Program-made: the position numbers and the translations under genes | Notes under the pieces: generated by a model | Databases searched by the model: none | Told to the model about the DNA's origin: nothing | The model's input: only the letters and a program-made list of their open reading frames with translations | Source of the DNA: Seramator thermalis | GTDB lineage: Bacteria; Bacteroidota; Bacteroidia; Bacteroidales; Dysgonomonadaceae | Assembly: GCF_004138125.1 (NCBI RefSeq) | Contig: NZ_RXHS01000001.1 | Coordinates: 186,001-250,000, forward strand | Length of the DNA stretch: 64,000 nucleotides | Direction: 5' to 3' | In this document: one piece after another, positions 36,782 to 45,402 of the stretch | How positions within the stretch are numbered: position 1 is the stretch's first letter | How the letters are laid out: each line of letters opens with the position of its first letter

Positions 36782-37798
36782 TTATGCTGTTTTGTAGGAT
36801 TTTTTGGTGATGATGATTAGGAAAACACCTGCAATCGCCAACCAGAACAATTGTCTTGAACGCCGCACCAGCGATACGATCAACCATATTTCGTTGCTGT
36901 TGATCCCGATTACATCGAGCAATACTTTATTGCCATACTCCTCCACCCCGAGTTGACCGGGAACGATCATCCCCATCGATTTAAAAAGAATAACTCCCAT
37001 TTCTACCGAAACAGCATCGATGAACGACACTTCTATGCCCAACGTTTTCAAAACAATAAAAAATTCGAGAGCTCCCAACATCCAGTGCAAAGCAATCAAA
37101 ACGAAAGCAAGCGAAAATTTCAATTTGTTTGTCCTGAAATAATGGGCAGCGATGGCATTGGTTTCGTAACACGATTCCACAATTTTGGGAGTAAGGAATG
37201 TCCATTTGGTTTTATCTCGAATCTTTTCCACGGTTTTACCGAAATACAGCTTTTCGTTAAGAAAATACTTGGCCAACAAAAAACACAACGCCCCCATAAT
37301 GATAATCATCACGAACAAAATAAATTCGTCTTTGTCTCCGAACCTGCCAAAAGTCAGGTAGATGATCGAAACCGTCATCAATAAAACAGAAGAGAACAGG
37401 TTAATCATCCGCATCAACAAAATCGAAGTCACACCGTTTTCGGTGGACAATCCCGATTTTGACAGCAATGAAATTTTGAACGTATCGCCGGCAATGACAC
37501 TTGTCGGATTAAACGTCCCGAGCATTTCGCCCACGTGCCGAATTCTGAATGCTTCGGCAAGCCTAATTTTGTGACCATCGGCCCCCATACACAGCTTCCA
37601 TCCGACGGTGGAAAACAGATAGGCCAAAAAAGAAGATCCGATGACTGAGGCAAACATGCCCGGCATTTCATCCAGGTATCTGCTTAACATTCGAAAATCG
37701 ATGTTCGATACAAACCGTCCGACGAGTATCAAAACGGAGACGAACAAAACGGAGACAATCAGTCTCCGGTATTTGGTAAAAAATGTCATTCCGTGCAA
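36782..37798 (-). CDS. Flippase-like membrane protein (UPF0104/YbhN family)
   Basis: 338-aa inner-membrane protein with about 8 hydrophobic segments, related to the membrane domain of lysylphosphatidylglycerol synthase. Family-like segments are AFRIRHVGEMLGTFNPTS, GDTFKISLLSK near the N-terminus and MIVPGQLGVEEYGNKVLLD near the C-terminus. Such proteins next to glycosyltransferases are taken as lipid-linked sugar flippases or synthesis partners; that role is inference. ATG 37798 or 37789 could be the start. It overlaps no gene but touches the next. Confidence 0.82.
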   Translation of the reverse strand: MHGMTFFTKYRRLIVSVLFVSVLILVGRFVSNIDFRMLSRYLDEMPGMFASVIGSSFLAYLFSTVGWKLCMGADGHKIRLAEAFRIRHVGEMLGTFNPTSVIAGDTFKISLLSKSGLSTENGVTSILLMRMINLFSSVLLMTVSIIYLTFGRFGDKDEFILFVMIIIMGALCFLLAKYFLNEKLYFGKTVEKIRDKTKWTFLTPKIVESCYETNAIAAHYFRTNKLKFSLAFVLIALHWMLGALEFFIVLKTLGIEVSFIDAVSVEMGVILFKSMGMIVPGQLGVEEYGNKVLLDVIGINSNEIWLIVSLVRRSRQLFWLAIAGVFLIIITKKSYKTA

Positions 37799-37823
37799 TG
37801 ATACTGATTATCCGCTTCCATTC

Positions 37824-39053
37824 TTATACTGCAAAATTAGCCGGATAAACTTCATTCGACAGAACGACATCTTGATTGCTATAGGAAGGAATTTGTTTCC
37901 TTGCAAGAGTTTCGAGATCGGCAAAATATTCATTCACCAAAGCATCCCAGCTCAGTGTCGAGGCAAATTTTACACCGTTCGACTGCATGGACTCTCTCAC
38001 GAAAGTATTGTTTAGCAATACTTTTATTTTTTGTACATACGAAGCCGCATCATAAGGATCGCACAAAAAACCGGTTTCGCCATCGCGTACCAAGTTTCGA
38101 GAACCTCCGCCACGTGCAATCACAGGAACACATCCGCATGCCATTGCTTCTACAACCACATTGCCAAATGTTTCGGATACCGACGGAAAAACAAATACAT
38201 CGGAAGTTGCATATACCTTCGACAATGTCTCTTGATCCAACTGTCCGAGAAACACTGCGCTTTTCATTTTCTTTCGTGCTTCCGTTTCGGCAACCCCGGT
38301 GCCGGCTATAACAAAATTAACATCCAGATGTTGAGCTTCTGTTTCATCATAAATTCGAAACAACGTTTCGAGATTTTTTTCCCAGACCAATCGCGAAGCA
38401 AACAAAATAGACGGTTTATCGTTTCCTGTCAGGTTTTGCATAAACAATACGTCTTTTTTCGAAGGATTAAACAGCTCTCCATCAATTCCTCTTTGCCACA
38501 GCTTCAGGTTGTTGTCCACAATGCCACACTCGGTGAGCTCATCCATCATTTGTAAAGTGGGAACATACACCATTTTACACAAATTATAGAAATTTCGATA
38601 AATTCGTTTCACCAACCCTTCGAGAGGTGATATCAACAGTGGCAAACGACTAAGATAGTGTTTGACATAAGCAAGAAAATGCGTATGATAAATCGATAGC
38701 ACAGGAATGCGATTACGGTTGGCATAATTCAATGCAAAAAATCCTAATGGTGAAGGCGTTGCAATATGAATAACATCGGGGTCGAAATCCGAAAGAGCTT
38801 TTGTAATTTCTCGTTGCTTCAAAGCCGGAAACGAAGCTTTGTAATTCGAATTAAAAGGCATCGTAACAGACGGTATTTCCAAAACCGCATAATCCAGTTT
38901 CTCCTTTGGTGGAATCCCTGTGCAAAACATAAACTCGAACCTGTTTTCAGGTACATTATCGATCAAATGATACATTGTTTTGATGGCCCCGTCATAGTTG
39001 CGAGTGAGAATGTCGGCAAAAAAAGCCACCTTTATTTTTCGTTCATAACTCAT
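37824..39053 (-). CDS. GT4-family glycosyltransferase (mannosyl/SQDG-transferase-like)
   Basis: 409-aa GT-B enzyme opening KVAFFADILTRNYDGAIKTM, with the donor-site segment ILFASRLVWEKNLETLFRIYD and FVFPSVSETFGNVVVEAMAC carrying the EX7E-type acidic pair. The N-terminal pattern resembles GT4 enzymes that glycosylate diacylglycerol or phosphatidylinositol. ATG 39053 (MSYERKIKVAFF) is chosen over 39098. First gene of the minus-strand GT4-flippase-GT4 set, 25 bases before the flippase-like gene. Confidence 0.9.
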   Translation of the reverse strand: MSYERKIKVAFFADILTRNYDGAIKTMYHLIDNVPENRFEFMFCTGIPPKEKLDYAVLEIPSVTMPFNSNYKASFPALKQREITKALSDFDPDVIHIATPSPLGFFALNYANRNRIPVLSIYHTHFLAYVKHYLSRLPLLISPLEGLVKRIYRNFYNLCKMVYVPTLQMMDELTECGIVDNNLKLWQRGIDGELFNPSKKDVLFMQNLTGNDKPSILFASRLVWEKNLETLFRIYDETEAQHLDVNFVIAGTGVAETEARKKMKSAVFLGQLDQETLSKVYATSDVFVFPSVSETFGNVVVEAMACGCVPVIARGGGSRNLVRDGETGFLCDPYDAASYVQKIKVLLNNTFVRESMQSNGVKFASTLSWDALVNEYFADLETLARKQIPSYSNQDVVLSNEVYPANFAV

Positions 39054-39187
39054 GCCAAGAAACTTTTCGTTGTAGGAATACTGCGCAAAGAAACCCAACT
39101 TTAATTACGAATTGCTTACGATTTTATGAAGAATTTGTTAACAATTTTTTCGGCATTGGAAGCCGCAGTAAAACGAAATAATTTGAT

Positions 39188-39195
39188 TACTTTTG
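39188..39195 (+). promoter_or_regulatory. Candidate -7 box for the restriction-modification gene
   Basis: TACTTTTG fits TAnnTTTG 21 bases before the ATG at 39217. A matching -33 was not found at the right distance. Confidence 0.3.
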
Positions 39196-39216
39196 GGAGA
39201 TTGAATCAGCATCCGT

Positions 39217-42200
39217 ATGAATGACAAAAAAGAGCTTATCCGACAGTATTATCGAAAAGTCACTGCTTCAAATAAGGAATTGACCAAAAAAGAAGCTTTT
39301 AAGGATTTACTGAACAGATTATATGTATCGGATAAGGACATCGAAAATATCATCGACAAGATTACGCTTGGTGCTGAAACAACGGTACTTAACATTCCCA
39401 GAAAAGATAAATTGCACCGTGGAAGCGCCGACACGCTTTTCAACAATATCATCATCGAATTTGAAAACGATTTGAAAGTTTCCTATTCTCATGCAAAAGA
39501 ACAGTTGGCCGGATATTTGTTGGGGCAGTTCAAATCGGGAAGCGGCTATAATTTCACCCTGATTGCATCAGATTTTATCCATTGGAAAGTTCTTGCACCC
39601 GATATCGGCTGTCTGGATAAACTGGATTATTTACAGGAAGATGAATTGATGCTGAATGAAATTGAGGGTGTTTCATTTGTACTGAACGAGTCGAATGCTG
39701 AGGATTTTTACTATTGGATCGACAGATTTTTATTTAAGGAAGAAAAGCAAAAAGCGACGCTAAAAAGTATCGAAGAAGCCTTTGGTTATCAAAGTCCCGT
39801 GTTTATCGAATCTTTCAGAGAATTAAATAGTTGGTTTAACGAGGCAAAGAAATACGGTGTCGTACAGGTATCCTATGAGCAATGGCACAGGTTCTTAAGC
39901 ATTGCTTACGGTTCTTTTGATGCGCAGGAAAATGTATTCTTAATTCATACCTATTTGAGCATTTTTTCGAAGATGCTTGCTTATGCCGTAGTATCCAACG
40001 ACGATTATATCGACGATGGCGAGATGCGGAAGATATTGGACGGCAGTATTTTTCACAGTTTTAATATTGCCAATTTTGTCGATAACGATTTCTTCCACTG
40101 GGTAAATGGGGACCGCGATTATCCTAAACTGAAAAAAGTATTTCGCCTGATTGCCCAAGAAATTTCGACCTTCGATTTTACCGATGTTACCGAGGATATT
40201 CTGAAAGGCGTTTATCAGGAACTTATCGATATTGATACGCGTCATTCTCTGGGAGAATATTATACGCCAGACTGGCTTTGCGAACGGATTGTAAACGAAT
40301 TCGAATTTAAAAAGAGCGATAAGATATTGGACCCTGCTTGCGGAAGTGGTTCTTTTCTGCGTGCATTTGTTCACAGGATCAGAGAACTGAATCCGGACAA
40401 CACTCCGGAAGATATTAACAATCAGATTTACGGCATTGATATCCACCCGCTTTCGGTGCAGATTGCCAAAACCACTCTGCTGCTGGCATTAGGTAAAGAT
40501 ATTGCAAAGTCGAGAAAGCCCGTTCACTTGAATGTGATACTGGCAAACACGTTACTTGCTCCTGAAGGTTTGAAAAATTTGTTCGGCAGCGAGTTTGTCA
40601 TGCAAATCGATCGAGATAAGTATGTCATCAATACCCAAGTTCTCGAAAATGTAGAGGTATTCGATTCCGTCCTCGATATTTGTGAAGAATTGTCGGAACA
40701 GACGATGAACAAAAAATCGATTGAATTTTCGGTTTTTGAACCTATTCTTCATCAGCAAACTAAAGGAGGATTAACCCCTCAATCGGTGGAAAGTTTCTAT
40801 CAGATTTATACCGGATTCAAAAAAGTGAAGGAAAAGGGTCGTGACAGCATCTGGAAATTCATCCTGTCTAATCTGTACAAACCGTATTTCTTGGCAGAAA
40901 AGTTTGATTATGTCATAGGCAATCCACCGTGGTTTACCTACAGCTCGATCAAAAATGAGGATTATCAAAATATTCTTGACGAACTGGCCGTCAGATACGA
41001 TGTAAAACCCAAGAAAGCAGCTAATTATCCGCATTTGGAAATTGCGGCTATTTTCCAAGCGTATTGCAGCGGCTATTTTTTGAAAGCATCCGGAAAACAG
41101 GCTTTTGTCCTGCCCAGATCATTTCTTAGCGCCGATCACCACGAAAATTCGAGAAACGGTACAGCCAAGGGGTTTCGTTTGACCCATATCTGGGATTTAA
41201 GCGAGGTATCTCCGTTATTCAGGGTGCCTTGTTGCGTATTGTTTTCCGAGAAGGCACAAGATAAAAGAATAATAAAGACTTCAGGATTGCAGGGGGTGAG
41301 ATTTTCGGGGAAACTGCCCACCCATAATTGCAATTTCGAAACTGCCAAAAATCGGTTACTCGAAACCCCTGTAGCTTGGTATTACATCAAACAAGGCCAA
41401 TCTTCGGCATTTTCAAATAGAAAAAACGGTTCGCAGAAGAACGACGTCAATCCTTATAAAAATCTCTTTAAGCAGGGTGCTACTATCGTGCCTCGTGCTT
41501 TTTATTTTGTTGTCCTCAATCAGGAAATGCCCGATGATTTCGTGGACAGGATTATCAACATAAAAACTGCCGAGTCTGTTAAAGCGGACGCCAAAGCTCC
41601 TTGGAAATTCGATTTCTCGGGAAGAATAGAAAGCCGGTTTTTATTTAGAACGGCAATTTCGAAATCCATGCTTCCCTTTCATATCTACAGACCCGATTTT
41701 GTGGTTCTGCCCATCATTATTGCAGAGGATGAAAATAATCGTAAAGCAATCCGATTGCACAACTCTGACAGTTTAATGAATCTTGGTTATCTGCACGCTT
41801 CCCGTTGGTTTCGCAATGCCGAAAGAATATGGGATATTTCTAAAACAGAAAAAAATAAGGCAATGAGTGCAGTCGATTATTTAAATTGGTTAAATAAATT
41901 GACAAGTCAGAATTTAAATGCCGAATATGTGGTTTTATACAACTCTTCGGCTAAAGATGCGAATGCCGCGATTGTGAAACGCACCGACATCGACTTGGAA
42001 TTTATCGCCGAAAGTAAATCTTATGTTTATTATACCCTTGATGAAAATGAAGCCTATTATCTTTCCGCTATTTTAAATTCCTCTATTCCAAATTTTTTGA
42101 TGAAGGACTTTCAGACAAAAGGATTGTTTGGGGCAAGAGATGTTCACAAGAAAATTTTGGACATCTATTTTCCGAAATTTGATGCAGATGATGAAGTGCA

Positions 42201-42384
42201 TGCAAGGTTAGCAGAATATGGGAGAGTCTGTCACGAAAAGGTGGCAAAATATATGGAAACAAATCCGCCAACAAAAGAATTAACACCACACACTTTGGGG
42301 AAACTCAGGTTAGACATCAAAGCATTTTTATCCGAAGAATTGAGTCAGATCGACAAGCTGGTAAAAAAGGTAATGAAACAATGA
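39217..42384 (+). CDS. Type IIG (Eco57I-like) restriction-modification enzyme
   Basis: 1055-aa single-chain enzyme combining endonuclease, adenine-N6 methyltransferase and target recognition. The N-terminus has a nuclease-like segment (GSADTLFNNIIIEFEND, Asp72, Glu81, Glu83). Methylase motif I is ILDPACGSGSFLRAF (about 370-384) and motif IV is NPPW (569-572), the N6-adenine type. The C-terminal part (residues about 750-1055) should recognise DNA. No separate methylase, specificity or nuclease gene accompanies it. It is followed by a decayed IS3 element, which fits acquisition by transfer. Recognition site unknown; the Glu-x-Glu in place of Glu-x-Lys leaves nuclease activity open. Confidence 0.85.
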   Translation: MNDKKELIRQYYRKVTASNKELTKKEAFKDLLNRLYVSDKDIENIIDKITLGAETTVLNIPRKDKLHRGSADTLFNNIIIEFENDLKVSYSHAKEQLAGYLLGQFKSGSGYNFTLIASDFIHWKVLAPDIGCLDKLDYLQEDELMLNEIEGVSFVLNESNAEDFYYWIDRFLFKEEKQKATLKSIEEAFGYQSPVFIESFRELNSWFNEAKKYGVVQVSYEQWHRFLSIAYGSFDAQENVFLIHTYLSIFSKMLAYAVVSNDDYIDDGEMRKILDGSIFHSFNIANFVDNDFFHWVNGDRDYPKLKKVFRLIAQEISTFDFTDVTEDILKGVYQELIDIDTRHSLGEYYTPDWLCERIVNEFEFKKSDKILDPACGSGSFLRAFVHRIRELNPDNTPEDINNQIYGIDIHPLSVQIAKTTLLLALGKDIAKSRKPVHLNVILANTLLAPEGLKNLFGSEFVMQIDRDKYVINTQVLENVEVFDSVLDICEELSEQTMNKKSIEFSVFEPILHQQTKGGLTPQSVESFYQIYTGFKKVKEKGRDSIWKFILSNLYKPYFLAEKFDYVIGNPPWFTYSSIKNEDYQNILDELAVRYDVKPKKAANYPHLEIAAIFQAYCSGYFLKASGKQAFVLPRSFLSADHHENSRNGTAKGFRLTHIWDLSEVSPLFRVPCCVLFSEKAQDKRIIKTSGLQGVRFSGKLPTHNCNFETAKNRLLETPVAWYYIKQGQSSAFSNRKNGSQKNDVNPYKNLFKQGATIVPRAFYFVVLNQEMPDDFVDRIINIKTAESVKADAKAPWKFDFSGRIESRFLFRTAISKSMLPFHIYRPDFVVLPIIIAEDENNRKAIRLHNSDSLMNLGYLHASRWFRNAERIWDISKTEKNKAMSAVDYLNWLNKLTSQNLNAEYVVLYNSSAKDANAAIVKRTDIDLEFIAESKSYVYYTLDENEAYYLSAILNSSIPNFLMKDFQTKGLFGARDVHKKILDIYFPKFDADDEVHARLAEYGRVCHEKVAKYMETNPPTKELTPHTLGKLRLDIKAFLSEELSQIDKLVKKVMKQ

Positions 42385-42557
42385 AGTCGAGGCGAATGCA
42401 ATGCCTGTTGAATAAGCACTGCATAAGAAAATCGCCATAATTTTTGGATAGGATTGTTTTAAAAAAACAGCATGAATCATTACGGACTTGCAAACTAAAT
42501 AGAGACAAAAAGTTAAGCGACATTTTTAATCGACTCTTTTTTAGTATTATACTGATT

Positions 42558-42812
42558 TCAAAATTCATCAATGGTTAAGTTCACCAATGCCGAGAATCTC
42601 CTTTTATGATTATATCGGGATTCAATATATCCGAATACACACAAGCGCATCTGCTCTCTTGCTTTGAGTTTGGTTCCATAAACCAATTCAGATTTGAAAG
42701 TTTTGAAAAAGTTTTCAGCCACGGCATGATCCCGGCAATTGCCTTTTGCGCTCATACTTTGCTCCGGGTTCAAGGATATCAACAGATTTGGAGCAACCTT
42801 ATAATCGTCCAT
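42558..42812 (-). pseudogene. IS3-family transposase orfB, C-terminal fragment
   Basis: About 84 codons matching the end of the IS3 integrase domain: SAKGNCRDHAVAENFFKTFK (with the catalytic Glu), ELVYGTKLKAREQM, YIESRYNHKRRFSAL. The two catalytic Asp residues and the rest of orfB are missing. Confidence 0.82.
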
Positions 42813-42846
42813 TCTTTCGAGTTGTACTCCTTGATAAACAGAAAAA

Positions 42847-43151
42847 TCAACGATCTCTCATGGAGATGATGCTCAAAGCTTTTTTTAATACGTCACGTTC
42901 CGTTTCGGCATCACCCGGGCGTTTTTCCGGCTCAACTATCCTTTTGGCTTCTTCACCTAGTGACCGGACTCCATTTCCGCGTAAACCGGAGTCACCTTTC
43001 TGTTGGAACTCTTTCCGCCAACGATAGAACAGAAAGAGGGTTATGCCCAATTCCCGTGCAAGCTCGGAAACATTCTTGCGCTATAAGCCAAGCGTGACCG
43101 CATTCTCTTTGAATGCTTTGTCATGTCATAATGGGTTCTTTGTTTTTTCAT
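42847..43151 (-). pseudogene. IS3-family orfA remnant with stop and frameshift
   Basis: From the ATG at 43151 (MKKQRTHYDMTK) the reading frame shifts after about 12 codons, continues FKENAVTLGL, meets a TAG, then resumes RKNVSELARELGI, LFYRWRKEFQQKGDSGL and ERDVLKKALSIISMRDR. These match the helix-turn-helix and leucine-zipper parts of IS3 orfA. It cannot give a full product. Confidence 0.8.
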
Positions 43152-43249
43152 ATTACACAAAAATAGGCGTCTATGCTTAACCCTGTGTCCCGGTAATGTT
43201 AGTAATTCCATTCCATTTTTTCCTTTCTTAAAAACTATTTATTTGTCGA

Positions 43250-43264
43250 ACTGTTATATACAGT
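43250..43264. promoter_or_regulatory. Small dyad upstream of the 2-oxo-acid dehydrogenase operon
   Basis: ACTGT-TATAT-ACAGT is a perfect 5-bp dyad 49 bases before the E1 alpha ATG, between a TTTG (43242-43245) and TATTATTC (43267-43274) that could be a weak promoter. It may be an operator; no regulator is known. Confidence 0.25.
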
Positions 43265-43313
43265 GCTATTATTCACAGCTAATAAATTATACTCGTTCTA
43301 AATAGACAGATAA

Positions 43314-44423
43314 ATGACCCAAAACGATTTACCCGCGATTTTTCGTGAATTTAACCCAATAGAAGATAAGATGCTCTCTATCATCGACAATGAGGGACAT
43401 GTCGTGAACAAGAAATGGATGCCGGCGTTGGATGATGCAACCATTGTCAGTGCCTATAAGCAGATGTATTATGAGCGGGTAGCCGACGAAATGGCCATCT
43501 CTTACCAGCGTCAGGGACGCATATTTACCTATACCCCGAATCTGGGACAGGAAGCCATCCATATTGCCGCCGGAATGAACATCCGCAAAGAGGACTGGTT
43601 AGTGCCTGCCTTCCGCGAGATGGGTACCCTGTTGGCGAAAGGAGTGACGATGAAAGAGATGTTCCTGTTTTATATGGGAAATGAACAGGGAGGCAGTTTT
43701 CAGAACGCGAACCACACGTTGCCAATCTCCATCTCAATAGGGACGCAGTTGCACCACGCCACCGGCATCGGTTACTCCGTAAAATACCGGAAAAAGAACG
43801 AAGCTGTCTTCACCTTTATCGGCGATGGGGGCACCTCAGAGGGCGATTTCAGCGAAGCATTGAACTTCGCCGGCGTCTGGCAGGTGCCCGTCGTCTTCAC
43901 CATACAGAACAACCAGTACGCCATCTCCGTGCCAACGAGGTCGCAGACAAAATCCATCAACCTGGCCGTCAAGTCGGTTGCCTTTGGTATCCCGGGTATC
44001 AAAGTCGACGGGAACGATTTCTTTGCCATGTATCTCGCCTATCAAACAGCAGCCCGGTATGCACTCTCGGGAAAGGGTCCGGTTTTGATCGAAGCTTTTA
44101 CTTACCGGCTGGGAGCACATACGACCTCCGATGATCCCACGAAATACCGCTCAAAGAAGGAAGAGACGGAGTGGGGACTGATCGACCCGTTGATCCGGCT
44201 GAGGCGCTATATGGAAAATGAAGGGATATGGAATATCGATGTGGATAAGTTGACGGATGAATATAAACAGCAGATCAATCAGCAGTTTCTGGAGGCGGAG
44301 CAAAACAAAGCGTATTCGCACGATGAGGTCTTTGCCTATATGTATACCGATATGCCTGACGATCTGAAGAGACAAAAAGCCGAATACGAACAATTCTTAA
44401 GCTGGAAGGAGAACAGAAAATGA
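43314..44423 (+). CDS. 2-oxo-acid dehydrogenase E1 component, alpha subunit
   Basis: 369-aa thiamine-diphosphate enzyme subunit. The ThDP motif GDGGTSEGDFSEALNFAG begins at Gly170 and ends in the expected NN of IQNNQYAIS. QGRIFTYTPNLGQEAIHI and YRLGAHTTSDDPTKYR are typical of the branched-chain or pyruvate alpha subunits. Together with E1 beta it decarboxylates a 2-oxo acid and passes the acyl group to E2. Resemblance to the branched-chain type is somewhat stronger than to the pyruvate type, but this is not certain. Overlaps the next gene by 4 bases (ATGA). Confidence 0.93.
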   Translation: MTQNDLPAIFREFNPIEDKMLSIIDNEGHVVNKKWMPALDDATIVSAYKQMYYERVADEMAISYQRQGRIFTYTPNLGQEAIHIAAGMNIRKEDWLVPAFREMGTLLAKGVTMKEMFLFYMGNEQGGSFQNANHTLPISISIGTQLHHATGIGYSVKYRKKNEAVFTFIGDGGTSEGDFSEALNFAGVWQVPVVFTIQNNQYAISVPTRSQTKSINLAVKSVAFGIPGIKVDGNDFFAMYLAYQTAARYALSGKGPVLIEAFTYRLGAHTTSDDPTKYRSKKEETEWGLIDPLIRLRRYMENEGIWNIDVDKLTDEYKQQINQQFLEAEQNKAYSHDEVFAYMYTDMPDDLKRQKAEYEQFLSWKENRK

Positions 44424-45397
44424 GTGTGATGACCATGGTACAAGCGATAAATAACGCGCTTGATATCAAACTGAACGAAGACAGCACTGTCGTCATCTAC
44501 GGCGAAGATGTGGGTGTGGAAGGAGGTGTTTTTCGTGTGACCGAAGGTTTGCAAAAGAAATACGGGGTGGAACGGGTGTTCGATTCACCACTGGCGGAAT
44601 CGGCCATCGTGGGAACAGCCCTGGGAATGGCTGTCTCGGGACTCAAGCCGATAGTGGAACTGCAATTCGACGGCTTTACCTATCCTGCCTTCAACCAGAT
44701 AGCATCCAATGTGTCACGGATGCAAAACCGTTCACGCGGCAAGTTTACCGTTCCCATGGTGATCCGTTTCCCTTATGGTGGTGGTATCAACGCTCTGGAG
44801 CATCATTCCGATAGTCCTGAAGCACTCTATGCCCATTTACCGGGACTTAAGGTGGTAGTACCATCCACACCGTACGACGCAAAGGGACTCTTGATTGCGG
44901 CGATTGAGAGCAATGATCCGGTCGTTTTTATGGAGCCCAAACGGATTTACCGGGCCATCAAGCAAGAGGTCCCGGATGAAAAATATAGTTTGCCGCTGGG
45001 CAAAGCCAAAGTGATACAGGATGGTTCAGACGTAACAGTCGTGGCTTACGGTGCTATGATCCGGGAATGTCAGAAAGCCATCGCCATGGCAGAAGAGGCC
45101 GGCATATCGGTGGAGCTGATCGACTTGCGCTCCATTTATCCCATCGACAGGGAAACGATTCGCAACTCTGTGCGAAAAACAGGGCGCATGATTGCCGTGG
45201 CGGAAGCCCATGAATCATTCAGTGTGGGCTCGGAGCTGATAGCTATCACCAACGAGGAAGCGTTCCTCTATCTGGAAGCTCCCCCGCGCAGGGTGATGGG
45301 ATACGATACCGTTGTGCCGTTGGCGCAGGGTGAGAAATTCTACATCATATCACCGGACCGGATTTTTTACGAGATAGAGAAAACTGTTAAATTTTAA
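44420..45397 (+). CDS. 2-oxo-acid dehydrogenase E1 component, beta subunit
   Basis: 325-aa partner of E1 alpha, completing the ThDP site. Typical segments are STVVIYGEDVGVEGGVFRVT, FDSPLAESAIVGTALGMA, ELQFDGFTYPAFNQI and VVVPSTPYDAKGLLIAAI. ATGA overlap with E1 alpha, and 5 bases to E2, show one operon. Confidence 0.94.
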   Translation: MSVMTMVQAINNALDIKLNEDSTVVIYGEDVGVEGGVFRVTEGLQKKYGVERVFDSPLAESAIVGTALGMAVSGLKPIVELQFDGFTYPAFNQIASNVSRMQNRSRGKFTVPMVIRFPYGGGINALEHHSDSPEALYAHLPGLKVVVPSTPYDAKGLLIAAIESNDPVVFMEPKRIYRAIKQEVPDEKYSLPLGKAKVIQDGSDVTVVAYGAMIRECQKAIAMAEEAGISVELIDLRSIYPIDRETIRNSVRKTGRMIAVAEAHESFSVGSELIAITNEEAFLYLEAPPRRVMGYDTVVPLAQGEKFYIISPDRIFYEIEKTVKF

Positions 45398-45402
45398 TCG
45401 TT

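Larger units (their letters stand above)
42504..43189 (-). mobile_element. Decayed IS3-family insertion element
   Basis: Imperfect end repeats gacaaaaagttaagc (42504-42518) and its inverted partner (43175-43189) agree at 12 of 15 positions. Between them lie broken orfA and orfB pieces on the minus strand, together about 690 bp where intact IS3 elements are about 1.2-1.5 kb, so much of orfB is deleted. It starts 119 bases after the restriction-modification gene. Confidence 0.75.
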
